From Ferrimonas sediminum (GTDB taxonomy: Bacteria > Pseudomonadota > Gammaproteobacteria > Enterobacterales > Shewanellaceae), in the NCBI RefSeq assembly GCF_900100175.1, contig NZ_FNEM01000013.1, forward strand, positions 1 through 64,000: a stretch of 64,000 nt of DNA, read 5' to 3'. Below are positions 19,352 to 29,023 of this stretch, one piece after another. A model generated the notes under the pieces. That model worked only from the letters and a program-made list of their open reading frames with translations, was not told the DNA's origin and did not search any database. Both the position numbers and the translations under genes were made by a program. The first letter of the stretch is position 1. The number at the start of each line of letters is the position of its first letter.

Positions 19352-20677
19352 TTACAGCACCATGGCTGCAACCCAACCAGAGGCCAGCAACGGCAGGTTG
19401 TAGTGCAGGAAGGTAGGAACTACGGAGTCCCAAATATGGTCGTGCTGACCGTCGGCGTTGAGGCCGGCGGTTGGGCCCAGAGTGGAGTCTGAAGCCGGAG
19501 AGCCTGCATCTCCCAGGGCGGCGGCGGTGCCCACCAGGGCGATGGTGGCGGCCACCGAAAAGCCAAAGCCCATGGCCAGTGGCACATAGATGGCGGCGAT
19601 GATCGGAATGGTGGAGAAGGAGGAGCCGATGCCCATGGTGATGAACAGCCCCACCAGCAGCATCAGGAAGGCGGCCATGGCTTTGTTGTTGCCAATGAGG
19701 TTGCGGACCGAGTCAACCAGTGCCGGTACCTCACCGGTGGCCTTAATCACCTCGGCAAAACCCGCGGCGGCAATCATAATAAAGCCTACGGTGGCCATCA
19801 TGCGTACCCCTTGGGTGAATACGTCGTGGCTGCTGATCCCCTTGTCCATTCCGCCCAGGTTCAATACCACAAAGCCGGCCAGTGCGCCGAAGATCATTGA
19901 GTCGGTGTACAGCTGAATGCCCAGGGTCGAGGCGATGGCCAGCACTACGATGGCGATGCGTTGACCGCTGATGGGTTGGTGTTCGACATGAGCACTGCCG
20001 TCCAGCTCCTGATCGGCGTATTCACGCGGTTTGCGATAACTGAAGAATATGGCTGTTAATAGACCAAAGACCATGCCCAGTGCCGGAATGCTCATGGCAC
20101 CCATCAAGTCGCTGGCCTGCATGTTGAGGCCGTTACTCACCAGGTTGGCCATCAGGATGTCTTTGAGGAAGATGCCACCAAAGCCTACCGGTAGCACCAT
20201 GTAGGTGGTGACCAGGCCAAAGGTGATGACACAGGCAATCAGGCGTCGATCCAGTTTCAGCTTGTTGAAGACACCCAACAGCGGCGGGATCAGAATCGGA
20301 ATAAAGGCGATATGGATAGGCACAGCGTTCTGCGAGGCTACCGCCATCAGCAGAATGGCTACCAGCAGAGAGTATTTGACGCCAGTGACGGCACCGGAGT
20401 CCGGATTACCGCCGAGGCGGCCGACGATGGCGCGGGACAGGCTGTCAGGGATGCCGGTATGGGACAAGGCGACCGCAAAGGCACCCAACAGGGCATAACC
20501 CAGAGCGATGGTGGCACCGCCGCCGAGGCCGGAGTTGAAGGCATCGATGGTCGAGGCCAGATCCATGTTACCCATGAGTCCGGCAACGAGAGCACTGACG
20601 GTCAGTGCGATGATCACGTTGACTCTGGCAAGGCTTAATGCCAATACCAGGAGTACCGCGATGACAACGGCATTCAT
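19352..20677 (-). CDS. Na+/H+ antiporter family protein (NhaC-like)
   Basis: 441-residue polytopic membrane protein of about 11-12 helices from the ion-transporter superfamily. The N-terminal Na_H_antiport_2-type region ([18 protein letters not shown], then [22 protein letters not shown]) is followed by an NhaC-type core with [16 protein letters not shown] and [19 protein letters not shown]. The substrate is uncertain: Na+/H+ exchange is usual for annotated relatives, but some members of this superfamily carry amino acids or dicarboxylates. Transcribed alone. Confidence 0.82.
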   Translation of the reverse strand: MNAVVIAVLLVLALSLARVNVIIALTVSALVAGLMGNMDLASTIDAFNSGLGGGATIALGYALLGAFAVALSHTGIPDSLSRAIVGRLGGNPDSGAVTGVKYSLLVAILLMAVASQNAVPIHIAFIPILIPPLLGVFNKLKLDRRLIACVITFGLVTTYMVLPVGFGGIFLKDILMANLVSNGLNMQASDLMGAMSIPALGMVFGLLTAIFFSYRKPREYADQELDGSAHVEHQPISGQRIAIVVLAIASTLGIQLYTDSMIFGALAGFVVLNLGGMDKGISSHDVFTQGVRMMATVGFIMIAAAGFAEVIKATGEVPALVDSVRNLIGNNKAMAAFLMLLVGLFITMGIGSSFSTIPIIAAIYVPLAMGFGFSVAATIALVGTAAALGDAGSPASDSTLGPTAGLNADGQHDHIWDSVVPTFLHYNLPLLASGWVAAMVL

Positions 20678-21180
20678 TTTTATAATTACCTATTTTGTTG
20701 ATTGCTAAATTTTGGGCGAGTGAACCATTTTCAGTGCCTGTGGGCAAGAGTCCAGACAAATGTTCTGGTCAACTGCGAATGTGTGATACACATCCGGAAC
20801 GGCTGAGACGCAATTTGCTGGATGTCACTGCCAGGGTGTCTTGGCATACGTTAAGGTGACCGGGCGTATTAATCTCGGCATTTCCTTAACTCTATACCAG
20901 GGCAGGTTTAGCATACCTCACCGGCATGGAGAGTCACGCCGGTGTCTATTCGAGGGCCGTTGAGAATTTCAGGTTGAGCCAGGCTATTGTCAATCAACCG
21001 TCGACGGTGTTCTTTCACCCTCTTGGTTTGATTTTAGTGTGCCCGTCGGAGTTTGCTCGCCTGCCTCGATGAGTTCAAGCAGACGGGGTGTGGGGGATTG
21101 GTGTGTCCATCGACTCTTTGCTCGGTCATAACGCTCTGACGTAGCACTGCCATTGAAGATGGCAGCATTGGCGCCTGTTG
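20678..21180. other. Intergenic region, antiporter to GAF-GGDEF gene
   Basis: About 500 bases without a supportable gene. A seven-base hairpin (CTGCCAT and ATGGCAG, 21147-21165) lies just downstream of the cyclase gene on the minus strand but lacks a T-tract. Confidence 0.5.
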
Positions 21181-22182
21181 TCATTTGAAGTTGAGCTTAT
21201 TGCGGTACATGGCTTGATCGGCGTCGGCGATCAACTGCTCCGCCGGCAGCGGGTTGTCACTGAACCACAGGGCCCGGCCAATGCTGGCCACTACATCGAT
21301 CTGCTCAATCTGCAGGTTTTGCTGCAAGGCAAACAGCAGCCGGGTGTGGATGGTATCGGCGTCGCTTTTGTGTTTCAGCGGGCACATCAGCACAAACTCA
21401 TCGCCCCCCAGGCGGCCAACCACATCCATGTCACGGCAGAGTGATTTCAGCGCCGTGGCGACCTTAATCAGCACTTTATCCCCAAAACTGTGGCCAAAAT
21501 TGTCGTTCAGTTTCTTAAAATTATTGATGTCGATGTAATACAGCGCCAGCGGGGTTTGGTGTCGCTTGGCCGCCGCCAGCAGGTTATCCAGTTGACAACA
21601 GAACTGGTGGCGATTGGCGACACCGGTGAGGGCGTCGTGGGTGGCGGCGTAGTAGAGCTCACGCTCGATCTCATCTTTTTCGATGGCCACCGACGCTACT
21701 GAGGAGACCAGTGTCATAAATTCAGTGTCGTACTCGGAGGCGGCTTTGGGTTGATCGTGATAAAACGCGAAGGTACCGAGCAGATTGCCGCGGCTGGATA
21801 GAATCGGCACCGACCAGCAGGCTTGAACCCGGGCCATCTGTGCCAGGGGCAGGAAGGTCTGCCAGTTGGGATCCTGTTCGACATTCTCGGTGAACACCGA
21901 TTCTTTGTAGAAGGCGGCTTTGCCGCAACTGCCTACCGTGGGGCCAACGCGGACGCCGTCAATGGCCTGGTTGTACTCTTCCGGAAGGTTGGGGGCAGCA
22001 AGCGTATTCAGTGTCTGCTCGACGGGATCGTAGCTGAGGATAGAGACCCTGATCTGAGGCATGATGTTTTCAGCCAGTTCGATCAGGTTATACAGGGTCT
22101 TTTTCACTCCACAGCCTAAGGCGAGCTGACGGAGTGCTTCATTCAGGCCTCTGTGGGCTTCTAATAATAGTGTCGCACTCAT
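21181..22182 (-). CDS. GAF-domain diguanylate cyclase
   Basis: 333 residues, no membrane helix. An N-terminal GAF domain (about 5-160; GPTVGSCGKAAF, then RVQACWSVPILSSRGNLLGTFAFYH) resembles GAF sensors of small molecules or redox state. The C-terminal GGDEF domain has an intact GRLGGDEF active site and an RDMD inhibitory I-site five residues before it, so it should make c-di-GMP and be product-inhibited. The signal is unknown. Transcribed alone. Confidence 0.92.
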   Translation of the reverse strand: MSATLLLEAHRGLNEALRQLALGCGVKKTLYNLIELAENIMPQIRVSILSYDPVEQTLNTLAAPNLPEEYNQAIDGVRVGPTVGSCGKAAFYKESVFTENVEQDPNWQTFLPLAQMARVQACWSVPILSSRGNLLGTFAFYHDQPKAASEYDTEFMTLVSSVASVAIEKDEIERELYYAATHDALTGVANRHQFCCQLDNLLAAAKRHQTPLALYYIDINNFKKLNDNFGHSFGDKVLIKVATALKSLCRDMDVVGRLGGDEFVLMCPLKHKSDADTIHTRLLFALQQNLQIEQIDVVASIGRALWFSDNPLPAEQLIADADQAMYRNKLNFK

Positions 22183-22344
22183 TGATTAACTGCTGCTTTG
22201 ACTTCCCTTACACGGTCATATTGTAACCGTATTTCATTCAAAAAGTTACAACTCTTGCTAACTTGAAGTCATGAGTGGTGCCATTGAGTGTGATCTTGAT
22301 CGCGAATTTGGGATCCGGCGCCGTTCGGGTCGTCTTTATATTAG

Positions 22345-23022
22345 TTATTCTTGATTTGAATCAGTGCGTTCAGCCTGTTTGATATTTTCTTCAGGCACCT
22401 GCCATCCCCCCAAGGACTTCCACTTGTTCACGATGTGGCAAAACAGCTCTGCGGTGCGTTCGGTGTCGTACAAGGCCGAGTGGGCCTGTTTATTGTCGAA
22501 CTCAACGCCGGCGGTGCGGCACGCTTTGGCCAGCACAGTCTGGCCTAACGCCAGGCCCGAGAGTGAGGCGGTATCAAAGGTGGCAAAGGGGTGGAAAGGC
22601 ACGCGTTTGATGCCACAACGGCTAATGGCGGCATTCAGAAAACCGTTGTCGAAGGCGGCGTTATGGGCCACCACGATGGAGCGGTGGCAGCCGGCTTTTT
22701 TCTGGGCTTTGCGAACCGCTTTGAAAATCTCATGCAGGGCTTCTTTCTCGGAAACGGCACCACGCAGTGGATTGTGGGGATCGATGCCATTAAACTCCAG
22801 CGCCGCAGGCTCGAGATTTGCGCCTTCAAAGGGTTCGATGTTGAACTGCAGGCTCTGGGCCGGTTTCAGCCAGCCGTCGGCATCCATCTCCAGCATCACT
22901 GCCGCGATTTCGAGAACCGCATCGGTCTGAGCATTGAAGCCAGCGGTTTCAATATCAATGACCACTGGGAAATAGCCTCGGAAACGGTTTACAAGTAAGT
23001 TTTCTGGATTGGTTGTGGTCAT
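22345..23022 (-). CDS. rnt: Ribonuclease T
   Basis: 225-residue DEDDh exoribonuclease matching RNase [11 protein letters not shown] (first acidic pair), [10 protein letters not shown], and the final [15 protein letters not shown] with catalytic His and Asp. It trims 3' ends of tRNA and stable RNAs and cycles the tRNA CCA end. It is divergent from motY, an arrangement also seen in Vibrio. The start [19 protein letters not shown] fits the family length. Confidence 0.96.
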   Translation of the reverse strand: MTTTNPENLLVNRFRGYFPVVIDIETAGFNAQTDAVLEIAAVMLEMDADGWLKPAQSLQFNIEPFEGANLEPAALEFNGIDPHNPLRGAVSEKEALHEIFKAVRKAQKKAGCHRSIVVAHNAAFDNGFLNAAISRCGIKRVPFHPFATFDTASLSGLALGQTVLAKACRTAGVEFDNKQAHSALYDTERTAELFCHIVNKWKSLGGWQVPEENIKQAERTDSNQE

Positions 23023-23107
23023 GCCGCTAGCTTTGAATCATTTTGGGGGCGCAATTATCGCAAAGCTCAGCGATAATGCAAAAGCTTTAAGTGGTTACAG
23101 AATAGCC

Positions 23108-23134
23108 TAAAGCTTATTTTGGCTCGGCCGATAC
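23108..23134 (+). promoter_or_regulatory. Sigma-28 (FliA) promoter of motY
   Basis: TAAAGCTT (23108-23115), an 11-base spacer and GCCGATAC (23127-23134) match 14 of 16 FliA consensus positions. It puts transcription start near 23141 and rules out any motY start further upstream. Confidence 0.85.
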
Positions 23135-23166
23135 AGGGTGTAGACGAGACAGTTCAGGACATGTGG

Positions 23167-24033
23167 ATGCAGTTAAAAAGAGGCGTTGCCATCATTTCAG
23201 CTTTGCTTTCTTGCTCCGCTTACGCGGGAGTGAGGAACTACGTTGCGTCCATTGAGCAATCTCACTGGAGCCTGGCAACTTCGACCCCTTTGCAGTGCAC
23301 CTTGAAGCACACGATTCCCAACTTCGGTACCGCCGTTTTTAACAGTAAGGCTGGTCGCTCTACCGACCTGGGGTTTGTGTTGCAGATGAAACGTAAACCG
23401 GAGCGGGCAACCCGTGCCAGCCTGCGTTCGGTGGCTCCCTCCTGGCGGCCCGGCGTGCCCGCTCGAGACATCGTCTCGGTTACCTATCAGGCTCAGTACG
23501 ATGCCGAGGTGCCCAAGCAGGCAGCCTGGGTGATGTTGACGGAGCTGGAGCAGGGGATGCAGCCGACGTTTTTTTATCAGGACTGGTACAACCCCTTTGA
23601 TCAGGTGGCGGTGTCGCTGAACTCGGCTAATTTTCAAAACAGCTACTTTGAGTTTGTCTCCTGCATCGATAGCCTGCTGCCGTACAGCTTTGAGGACATC
23701 GCTTTCACGGTACTGAACTTCCGTGATAAAAATGGCAAACTCACCTCTGATTCCCGTCGTAAGCTGAGTCGTATCCGAGAGTTTTTGGCTTACGATCCAA
23801 CCTTGGAGTTGGTGCTGATCGACGCCTATACCGACAGCTTCGGCTCCGAAGACACCAACATGGCCATCAGTAATGAGCAGGCCGATAAGTTGCGTCAGTT
23901 TTTTGTGGATGCCGGCATTGAGGACGATCGCATTGTCAGCCAGGGGCATGGGGAGAAGCGCCATATTGCGACTAACGTCAGCAGCCGCGGCCGGGCTCAG
24001 AACCGTCGGGTAGTGATTCGCATGGAGCGTTGA
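23167..24033 (+). CDS. motY: Sodium-type flagellar motor protein MotY
   Basis: 288 residues. A signal peptide (cleaved near SAYA/G) and the MotY N-terminal domain (HTIPNFGTAVF, WRPGVPARD, FFYQDW, YSFEDIAFTVLNF) precede an OmpA-like peptidoglycan-binding domain ending QGHGEKRHIATN and NRRVVIRM. MotY forms the T ring that holds PomA/PomB-type stators around the motor in Vibrio. ATG 23167 is chosen because AGGA lies seven bases upstream and longer starts fall too close to it or before the transcription start. Divergent from rnt. Confidence 0.95.
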   Translation: MQLKRGVAIISALLSCSAYAGVRNYVASIEQSHWSLATSTPLQCTLKHTIPNFGTAVFNSKAGRSTDLGFVLQMKRKPERATRASLRSVAPSWRPGVPARDIVSVTYQAQYDAEVPKQAAWVMLTELEQGMQPTFFYQDWYNPFDQVAVSLNSANFQNSYFEFVSCIDSLLPYSFEDIAFTVLNFRDKNGKLTSDSRRKLSRIREFLAYDPTLELVLIDAYTDSFGSEDTNMAISNEQADKLRQFFVDAGIEDDRIVSQGHGEKRHIATNVSSRGRAQNRRVVIRMER

Positions 24034-24055
24034 TTGGGGTTCAGGCAAGAGAACA

Positions 24056-24082
24056 AAGGGCGACCTCAGGGTCGCCTTTTTT
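24056..24082 (+). terminator. Terminator of motY
   Basis: GGCGACC and GGTCGCC around TCAG followed by a T-run. Confidence 0.88.
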
Positions 24083-24146
24083 GTGCCCGGTCGGGATAAC
24101 GAGCGCCGCGGGCGAGTAAGGCCGCTCCTGAGCCGGCCGAAGAGAT

Positions 24147-24174
24147 AAAAAAACCCCGGCATCAGGCCGGGGTT
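24147..24174 (-). terminator. Terminator of fadE
   Basis: On the minus strand AACCCCGGC pairs with GCCGGGGTT around a five-base loop and runs into seven T, just after the fadE stop. Confidence 0.9.
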
Positions 24175-24196
24175 AGGAGTCAGACAGCCGAGGGGG

Positions 24197-26647
24197 CTAG
24201 GCTGCCTGGACTGGACTGGCCGGTTCATGATCGACCTTCTGAGCCTTGAGCTCTTCAGAATCGAAGTCAGACACGTTGATGGTTTCCAGTCGACCCGTTT
24301 CGGCATCACGCAGCAACTGCGCTTCCTCTTCGGTCAGTACATTCAACTCCAGGCCCTTGTCGGCCACTTCATGCAGCTTCCAGAAGGGCAGGCGGCTGCC
24401 GGCGGCTTTGCAGACTTTGTCGAACAGCGGCTCGGCGGCCAGGATGTTGCGCAGGGTCTGCTCCTGACGGCCGATGGGGTTGTTCGGGTGCGCTTCCAGC
24501 CATTGACCAGCAATCAGGCGATCCCGGGCGGCACACGGCGTTTGCAGGATCTTGGCGATCTTATGGTCCAGCTTGTCAGACGGACGCTTTATCGGTTTGC
24601 CGAACGGGAACATGATGAACTTCAGCAGGCCGCCAAAGGCGGGGAAGTTGTCCAACAGTTCATCCAGGGACAGCTGCAGCTTGTGCAGGCTGTCTTCGAC
24701 CGCCCACTGCATCAGCGGGATGTCGTCGGTTTGGCGACCATCATCTTCGAAGCGCTTCAGGGTGGCCGAGGCCAGATACAGCTGACTGAGTAGATCACCC
24801 AGGCGGGCAGAGACGCGCTCTTTACGCTTCAGATTACCGCCCAGCAGAGCCATGGCCAGATCCGACAGCAGGGCCAGGTTGGCACTGAAGCGGTTCATGT
24901 GCTGATAGTACCGCTTGGTTGCGTCGGAGTAAGGCGCGCTGGAGAAGCGACTGCCGGTCAGGCCCAGCCAGAAGCTGCGAACGAAGTTAGTGAACACAAA
25001 GCCGACGTGGCCCCAGACGGCGCCATCAAACTCATTGAGGCTGCGATTCGGATCTTTATCGAAAGCCGCTTCCATCTCTTTCAGTACATAGGGGTGGCAG
25101 CGAATGGCACCCTGGCCGTAGATCACCAGAGAGCGGGTCAGAATATTGGCCCCTTCCACGGTAATGGCAATGGGGGCGCCTTGGTAACCACGCCCCAGGT
25201 AGTTATCGGGACCCAGGCAGACCCCTTTACCACCGTGGATGTCCATGGCGTCGATGATGCATCTTTGCATGCGATCGGTCAGGTGCATCTTAACGATGGC
25301 GGAGATCACCGACGGCTTCTCGCCCAGACCCAAAGCGGTGGTGGTCATGGCGTTGACCGCATCCATCAAATAGGCGTTACCGCCGATGCGGGCCATTGGC
25401 TCTTCAATGCCTTCCATCTTACCGATGGGGGTCTTGAACTGACGACGGATACGGGAATAGGAACCGGTTGCCGCGGCAACGGTCTTGATGCCACCGGCGG
25501 AGTTGGAGGGCAGGGTGATGCCACGTCCGACCGACAGGCACTCCACCAGCATGCGCCAGCCTTTGCCAGCCATCTCGGTGCCACCGATGATGAAGTCCAG
25601 CGGCATAAACACGTCGTTGCCCAGGGTTGGACCATTCTGGAACATGGTGTTCAGCGGGAAGTGACGGCGGCCGATGATGACGCCGTCTATGTCGGTAGGT
25701 ACCAGGGCACAGGTAATGCCAATCTCTTCTTCGTCACCGAGCAGGTGATCCGGGTCGCGCAGCTTAAATGCCAGTCCCAATACGGTGGCCACCGGCGCCA
25801 GGGTGATGTAGCGTTTGTTCCAGGTCACTTTCATGCCCAGAACCTCTTTGCCTTCCCACTCGCCTTTGCAGACCACACCGTAGTCCGGAATGGAGCCGGC
25901 ATCGGAACCCGCTTCCGGGCTGGTCAGGGCGAAACAGGGCACTTCCTGACCAACGGCCAGGCGGGGCAGGTAGTAGTCTTTCTGCTCTTCGGTACCGTAA
26001 TGCTGCAGCAGCTCACCGGGCCCCAGAGAGTTTGGTACACCTACGGTGGACGCCAGAACGGAATCGACGCCGGCCAGTTTTTGCAGAACCTGGGACTGGG
26101 CGTAGGGGCTGAATTCAAGACCGCCGTACTTCTTCTTAATGATCATTGCGAAGAACTTGTTGTCTTTCAGGTACTGCCATACCTCTTCCGGAAGATCCGC
26201 ATCCTGGTGGGACACCTGGAAGGCGTTCACCATGCGAGAAACCTCCTCTACCGGGCCGTCGAGGAACGCCTGCTCCTCAGCGGTCAGGCGGGCCACCGGG
26301 ATTTTGTGCATCTTTTTCCAGTCTGGAGCACCTGAGAACAGGTCCGCATCCCACCAAATGGTACCGGCTTCAATGGCATCCTTTTCCGTTTGCGACATCT
26401 CTGGCATTACTGAACGAAATGCTCTCAGGGCCGGCTGGGTCAGCAGGGATCGACGCAGCGAGGTGACGTTGAATGGAATGAACAGGATGGCAAAGATAAT
26501 CCAAGCCAGGGTACCAACGATACCGAGCCCGGAACCGATAGCGAGGGCGGCTGCGGCCGCCAGGGTGAATAGGGTCAGCGAGGCACGTTTATAGATGAGC
26601 CCCCCTAAAACCACAATAGAGGCAATGCTCCAAACTAGGGTAGTCAC
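24197..26647 (-). CDS. fadE: Acyl-CoA dehydrogenase FadE
   Basis: 816 residues, the long FadE type. Two N-terminal hydrophobic helices (about 1-60) suggest membrane association. The dehydrogenase core has [18 protein letters not shown] and [19 protein letters not shown], and a C-terminal DUF1974-type region follows. It carries out the first oxidation of fatty-acid beta-oxidation. Translation starts at GTG 26647 with AAGGAG seven bases upstream. Candidate FadR and PsrA sites lie 70-110 bases upstream. Divergent from yafJ, as its E. coli neighbour suggests. Confidence 0.97.
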   Translation of the reverse strand: MTTLVWSIASIVVLGGLIYKRASLTLFTLAAAAALAIGSGLGIVGTLAWIIFAILFIPFNVTSLRRSLLTQPALRAFRSVMPEMSQTEKDAIEAGTIWWDADLFSGAPDWKKMHKIPVARLTAEEQAFLDGPVEEVSRMVNAFQVSHQDADLPEEVWQYLKDNKFFAMIIKKKYGGLEFSPYAQSQVLQKLAGVDSVLASTVGVPNSLGPGELLQHYGTEEQKDYYLPRLAVGQEVPCFALTSPEAGSDAGSIPDYGVVCKGEWEGKEVLGMKVTWNKRYITLAPVATVLGLAFKLRDPDHLLGDEEEIGITCALVPTDIDGVIIGRRHFPLNTMFQNGPTLGNDVFMPLDFIIGGTEMAGKGWRMLVECLSVGRGITLPSNSAGGIKTVAAATGSYSRIRRQFKTPIGKMEGIEEPMARIGGNAYLMDAVNAMTTTALGLGEKPSVISAIVKMHLTDRMQRCIIDAMDIHGGKGVCLGPDNYLGRGYQGAPIAITVEGANILTRSLVIYGQGAIRCHPYVLKEMEAAFDKDPNRSLNEFDGAVWGHVGFVFTNFVRSFWLGLTGSRFSSAPYSDATKRYYQHMNRFSANLALLSDLAMALLGGNLKRKERVSARLGDLLSQLYLASATLKRFEDDGRQTDDIPLMQWAVEDSLHKLQLSLDELLDNFPAFGGLLKFIMFPFGKPIKRPSDKLDHKIAKILQTPCAARDRLIAGQWLEAHPNNPIGRQEQTLRNILAAEPLFDKVCKAAGSRLPFWKLHEVADKGLELNVLTEEEAQLLRDAETGRLETINVSDFDSEELKAQKVDHEPASPVQAA

Positions 26648-26714
26648 GTTAATTCTCCTTGTGTCACCCGCCTGAGAAACCTTCAGGCGAGTTTGCTCTC
26701 TGTCACAGTATATG

Positions 26715-26731
26715 GCCTGGTCTGACCTCTG
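26715..26731. promoter_or_regulatory. Candidate FadR operator upstream of fadE
   Basis: The core CTGGTCTGACC (26717-26727) matches the centre of the FadR consensus AACTGGTCNGACCAGTT at every fixed position; the outer flanks differ. It sits about 70 bases before the fadE start, and fadR is in this window. Confidence 0.65.
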
Positions 26732-26742
26732 TCACATAAAAG

Positions 26743-26756
26743 TAAACGCTCGTTTA
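26743..26756. promoter_or_regulatory. Candidate PsrA-type operator upstream of fadE
   Basis: TAAACG-CT-CGTTTA is a perfect inverted repeat that contains AAAC-N4-GTTT, the pattern bound by the fatty-acid-responsive repressor PsrA in pseudomonads and Shewanella. No psrA gene is in the window. Confidence 0.5.
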
Positions 26757-26939
26757 AATATCTTCAAGGTTTATTTATCCATAAATATTTCACTTTACTG
26801 TAAAACCGTGTTGGGGACTCTGTGCTAAGAGGCGTGGATTCTGGGGTGGCGACAGTTTGAGCGTTTGTAGCCGGTTTGGGTGCAGTGGCGTGAATTTGTG
26901 GTTATTCTTCTTCTATTAGAGAGTGATACGGACGATTCC

Positions 26940-27725
26940 ATGTGTGAGCTGCTGGCCATGAGTGCCAACGTACCGACCGACATCGTGTTCAGCTTTACCG
27001 GATTGGTGGAGCGGGGCGGTGTGACCGGCCCCCATACCGATGGCTGGGGCATTACGTTTTATGATGGCCCGGGCAATCGCACCTTCCGGGATTGCCAGCC
27101 CAGTTGCCGGTCTGAGGTCGCCAGCCTGATCAAAGAATACCCCATCAAGAGCAAGGCGGTGATCAGCCACATTCGCCAGGCTAACCGTGGTCGGGTGTCG
27201 CTGGAGAATACCCACCCTTTTTGTCGTGAACTGTGGGGACGCTACTGGACCTTTGCCCATAACGGTCAGCTCAGTAACTACACCGACAAGTTGAAGCCCA
27301 AACGCTTCCATCCGGTGGGCAAGACCGACAGTGAGTTGGCGTTCTGCTACCTGATGGATCGACTGGCCCAGCGTTTTCCGGAGAAACCCAAGGACATGCG
27401 GCAGGCGTTTCGTTTTATGGCCAACGAGGCCACAGAGCTGGGAAAACTGGGGGTGTTCAACATGTTGCTGACCGATGGTCGCTACCTGTTGGCGGTATGC
27501 AGCAACAACTTGTGCTGGATTACCCGCAAGGCCCCATTTGGCGAGGCCAAGCTGATTGATACCGACATGGTGATCGATTTCACCAGTGAAACCAATGAAA
27601 CCGACATCGTTTCGGTGATTGCCACCCGGCCACTGACCCACAATGAGCAGTGGCACACCATGGCGACCGGTGAATGGCAGCTGTTTAAGGACGGACTGCC
27701 GGTGGCGGCGTCGCGGCCTCGCTGA
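26940..27725 (+). CDS. yafJ: YafJ, class II glutamine amidotransferase family
   Basis: 261 residues from ATG 26940, which places the nucleophile Cys at position 2 (MCELLAMS), as class II (Ntn) amidotransferases require; frames extending upstream would abolish this. Other family features are GPHTDGWGITFYDG and HIRQANRG. The substrate is unknown. It neighbours fadE, as in E. coli. Its last 41 bases overlap the 3' end of the convergent DUF3108 gene. Confidence 0.92.
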   Translation: MCELLAMSANVPTDIVFSFTGLVERGGVTGPHTDGWGITFYDGPGNRTFRDCQPSCRSEVASLIKEYPIKSKAVISHIRQANRGRVSLENTHPFCRELWGRYWTFAHNGQLSNYTDKLKPKRFHPVGKTDSELAFCYLMDRLAQRFPEKPKDMRQAFRFMANEATELGKLGVFNMLLTDGRYLLAVCSNNLCWITRKAPFGEAKLIDTDMVIDFTSETNETDIVSVIATRPLTHNEQWHTMATGEWQLFKDGLPVAASRPR

Positions 27726-28410
27726 AGGTCAGCCGTTCCAGTCTCAGCTCGGCCTGAACATCGCCATCTTTATACTGGATCAGCTTGGCCAGTACATGAT
27801 GGTGATCCAGCGCCAGCCACAGATAGGTCTGACGGCTGCTGCCTTCGCCCCGATCCCGGGCCACTTTGATGGTGTCCAGGGTGCCAAACGGCAGCCTCAG
27901 TGTCTCTTTCCCCACCACTTTATAGCGGTAGTCCCGCTCCTTGTTTTTGTAGACGATGGGATACAGCATGTCGGTGTCTCCCCGGGCGACGTCCAGCCGC
28001 AGTTGCAACTGGTAGCTGAGGGGGTCGAACCTGGGTTGGCTCCAGGGCAGTTGTTTGCGCTCATCCCGATACTGGGCATCGATGCGTTGTAGCTGCCAGT
28101 CAAAACTGATGCTGGCATGGAAATCCGGGCCGGTTCCTGAGCGCTTCATGCGGTACTTACTGGGCATCAGGGTGGTGCCATTGACTCTGAACTCGCTGAT
28201 TTCGGTGCGGGTATCCGACAGAAACAGCCAACCCACTTTGCTTTGGTAGTCCAGGGAGTAGAGCCCGTCCTGCTGCTGTTGCAGTTGATAATAGCCGCTG
28301 CCCAGCTGGGAGTTGCCGCGCCAGACCTGATAATCCGCCCGGTAGGGCAACAGTGGGTTGGCGACGCCGCTGGCGGTCAGTAATAGCGCCATTAATGGCC
28401 AGATTCGCAT
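27685..28410 (-). CDS. DUF3108 family periplasmic protein
   Basis: 241 residues with a Sec signal peptide (MRIWPLMALLLTASGVA). The mature part is beta-rich and matches DUF3108: PYRADYQVWRGNSQLGSGYYQL, then YKVVGKETLRLPFGTLDTIKV and the TYLWLALDHHHVLAKLIQ ending. The family is likely periplasmic or outer-membrane associated and has no known function. The gene runs 41 bases into the end of yafJ on the other strand and lies downstream of the alkyltransferase-like gene. Confidence 0.82.
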   Translation of the reverse strand: MRIWPLMALLLTASGVANPLLPYRADYQVWRGNSQLGSGYYQLQQQQDGLYSLDYQSKVGWLFLSDTRTEISEFRVNGTTLMPSKYRMKRSGTGPDFHASISFDWQLQRIDAQYRDERKQLPWSQPRFDPLSYQLQLRLDVARGDTDMLYPIVYKNKERDYRYKVVGKETLRLPFGTLDTIKVARDRGEGSSRQTYLWLALDHHHVLAKLIQYKDGDVQAELRLERLTFSEAATPPPAVRP

Positions 28411-28495
28411 CGGCCCTCCTTAGTGAAACGGAATAGACAGTGTTGAGTGTAGAGCAGTTATTTGGCCTCAATGAGTCAAGCATTCCGCCGTGTGG

Positions 28496-28849
28496 TTAAA
28501 ACGGCAGTTGCCACAGCAACTCGGCCAGATCCGGTTGCCACTGATACTCCGACATTCTTACCCGGCCGTTACGAACCACAACGCCCTCTTCACGGAGCCG
28601 GTACTGCTGTTCCAGAAAGCCGGGGCTGCCCGGGGGCAGGGAAATTTTTCCGGCGGCATTGAGGACCCGGTGCCAGGGCAGGGTCAGGGTATCCGGTGCC
28701 AGTTTCAGGGCTCTGCCCGCCAATCTTGCCCGCCCGGGCAGCCCGGCCAGATCCGCCAACTGGCCATAGCTGACCACCTTACCCGTCGGCACCTGCCGGC
28801 AAACCTGCCAGATACGCTGCTCTTTACTCAGGGCTGGGGTGTTGTTCAT
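28496..28849 (-). CDS. Alkyltransferase-like protein (ATL, MGMT family)
   Basis: 117 residues with the MGMT DNA-binding fold. The catalytic PCHR motif is PWHR (near residue 58), so the alkyl-accepting Cys is replaced by Trp, as in E. coli YbaZ (Atl). Such proteins cannot remove O6-alkylguanine; they bind and flip the lesion and hand it to nucleotide excision repair. It stands next to, and divergent from, the SOS mutagenesis cassette, so repair functions cluster here. Confidence 0.92.
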   Translation of the reverse strand: MNNTPALSKEQRIWQVCRQVPTGKVVSYGQLADLAGLPGRARLAGRALKLAPDTLTLPWHRVLNAAGKISLPPGSPGFLEQQYRLREEGVVVRNGRVRMSEYQWQPDLAELLWQLPF

Positions 28850-28993
28850 GGTTGGGAGCTCGTGCTGATTGCCGGGGATGAACCAGCAGTGTACTGAATT
28901 TAGGATGGGTTTTCAGTGTTGCTTGTTCAGGGGCGGGGTTGGGGGAGCGCAATCGGGTCACGACGGTTGGATTTTAGCGTAAAATCGTTAATA

Positions 28994-29009
28994 CTGTATG
29001 AATGTACAG
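28994..29009 (+). promoter_or_regulatory. LexA (SOS) box
   Basis: CTGT-N8-ACAG with flanking TA and TG, a full match to the gammaproteobacterial LexA consensus, 15 bases before the imuA start codon. It would block imuA-imuB-dnaE2 transcription until DNA damage. Confidence 0.93.
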
Positions 29010-29023
29010 TGGTGGCGATAATC

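Noticed and set aside
20990-21184. 64-codon frame starting with ATGA overlap at the end of the GAF-GGDEF gene
   Set aside because: No ribosome site and a low-complexity, polar product without family features; the overlap is probably chance.
24899-26335. 478-codon frame opposite fadE
   Set aside because: It mirrors a GC-rich, well-identified gene, and its product has no coherent domain; it is a shadow frame.
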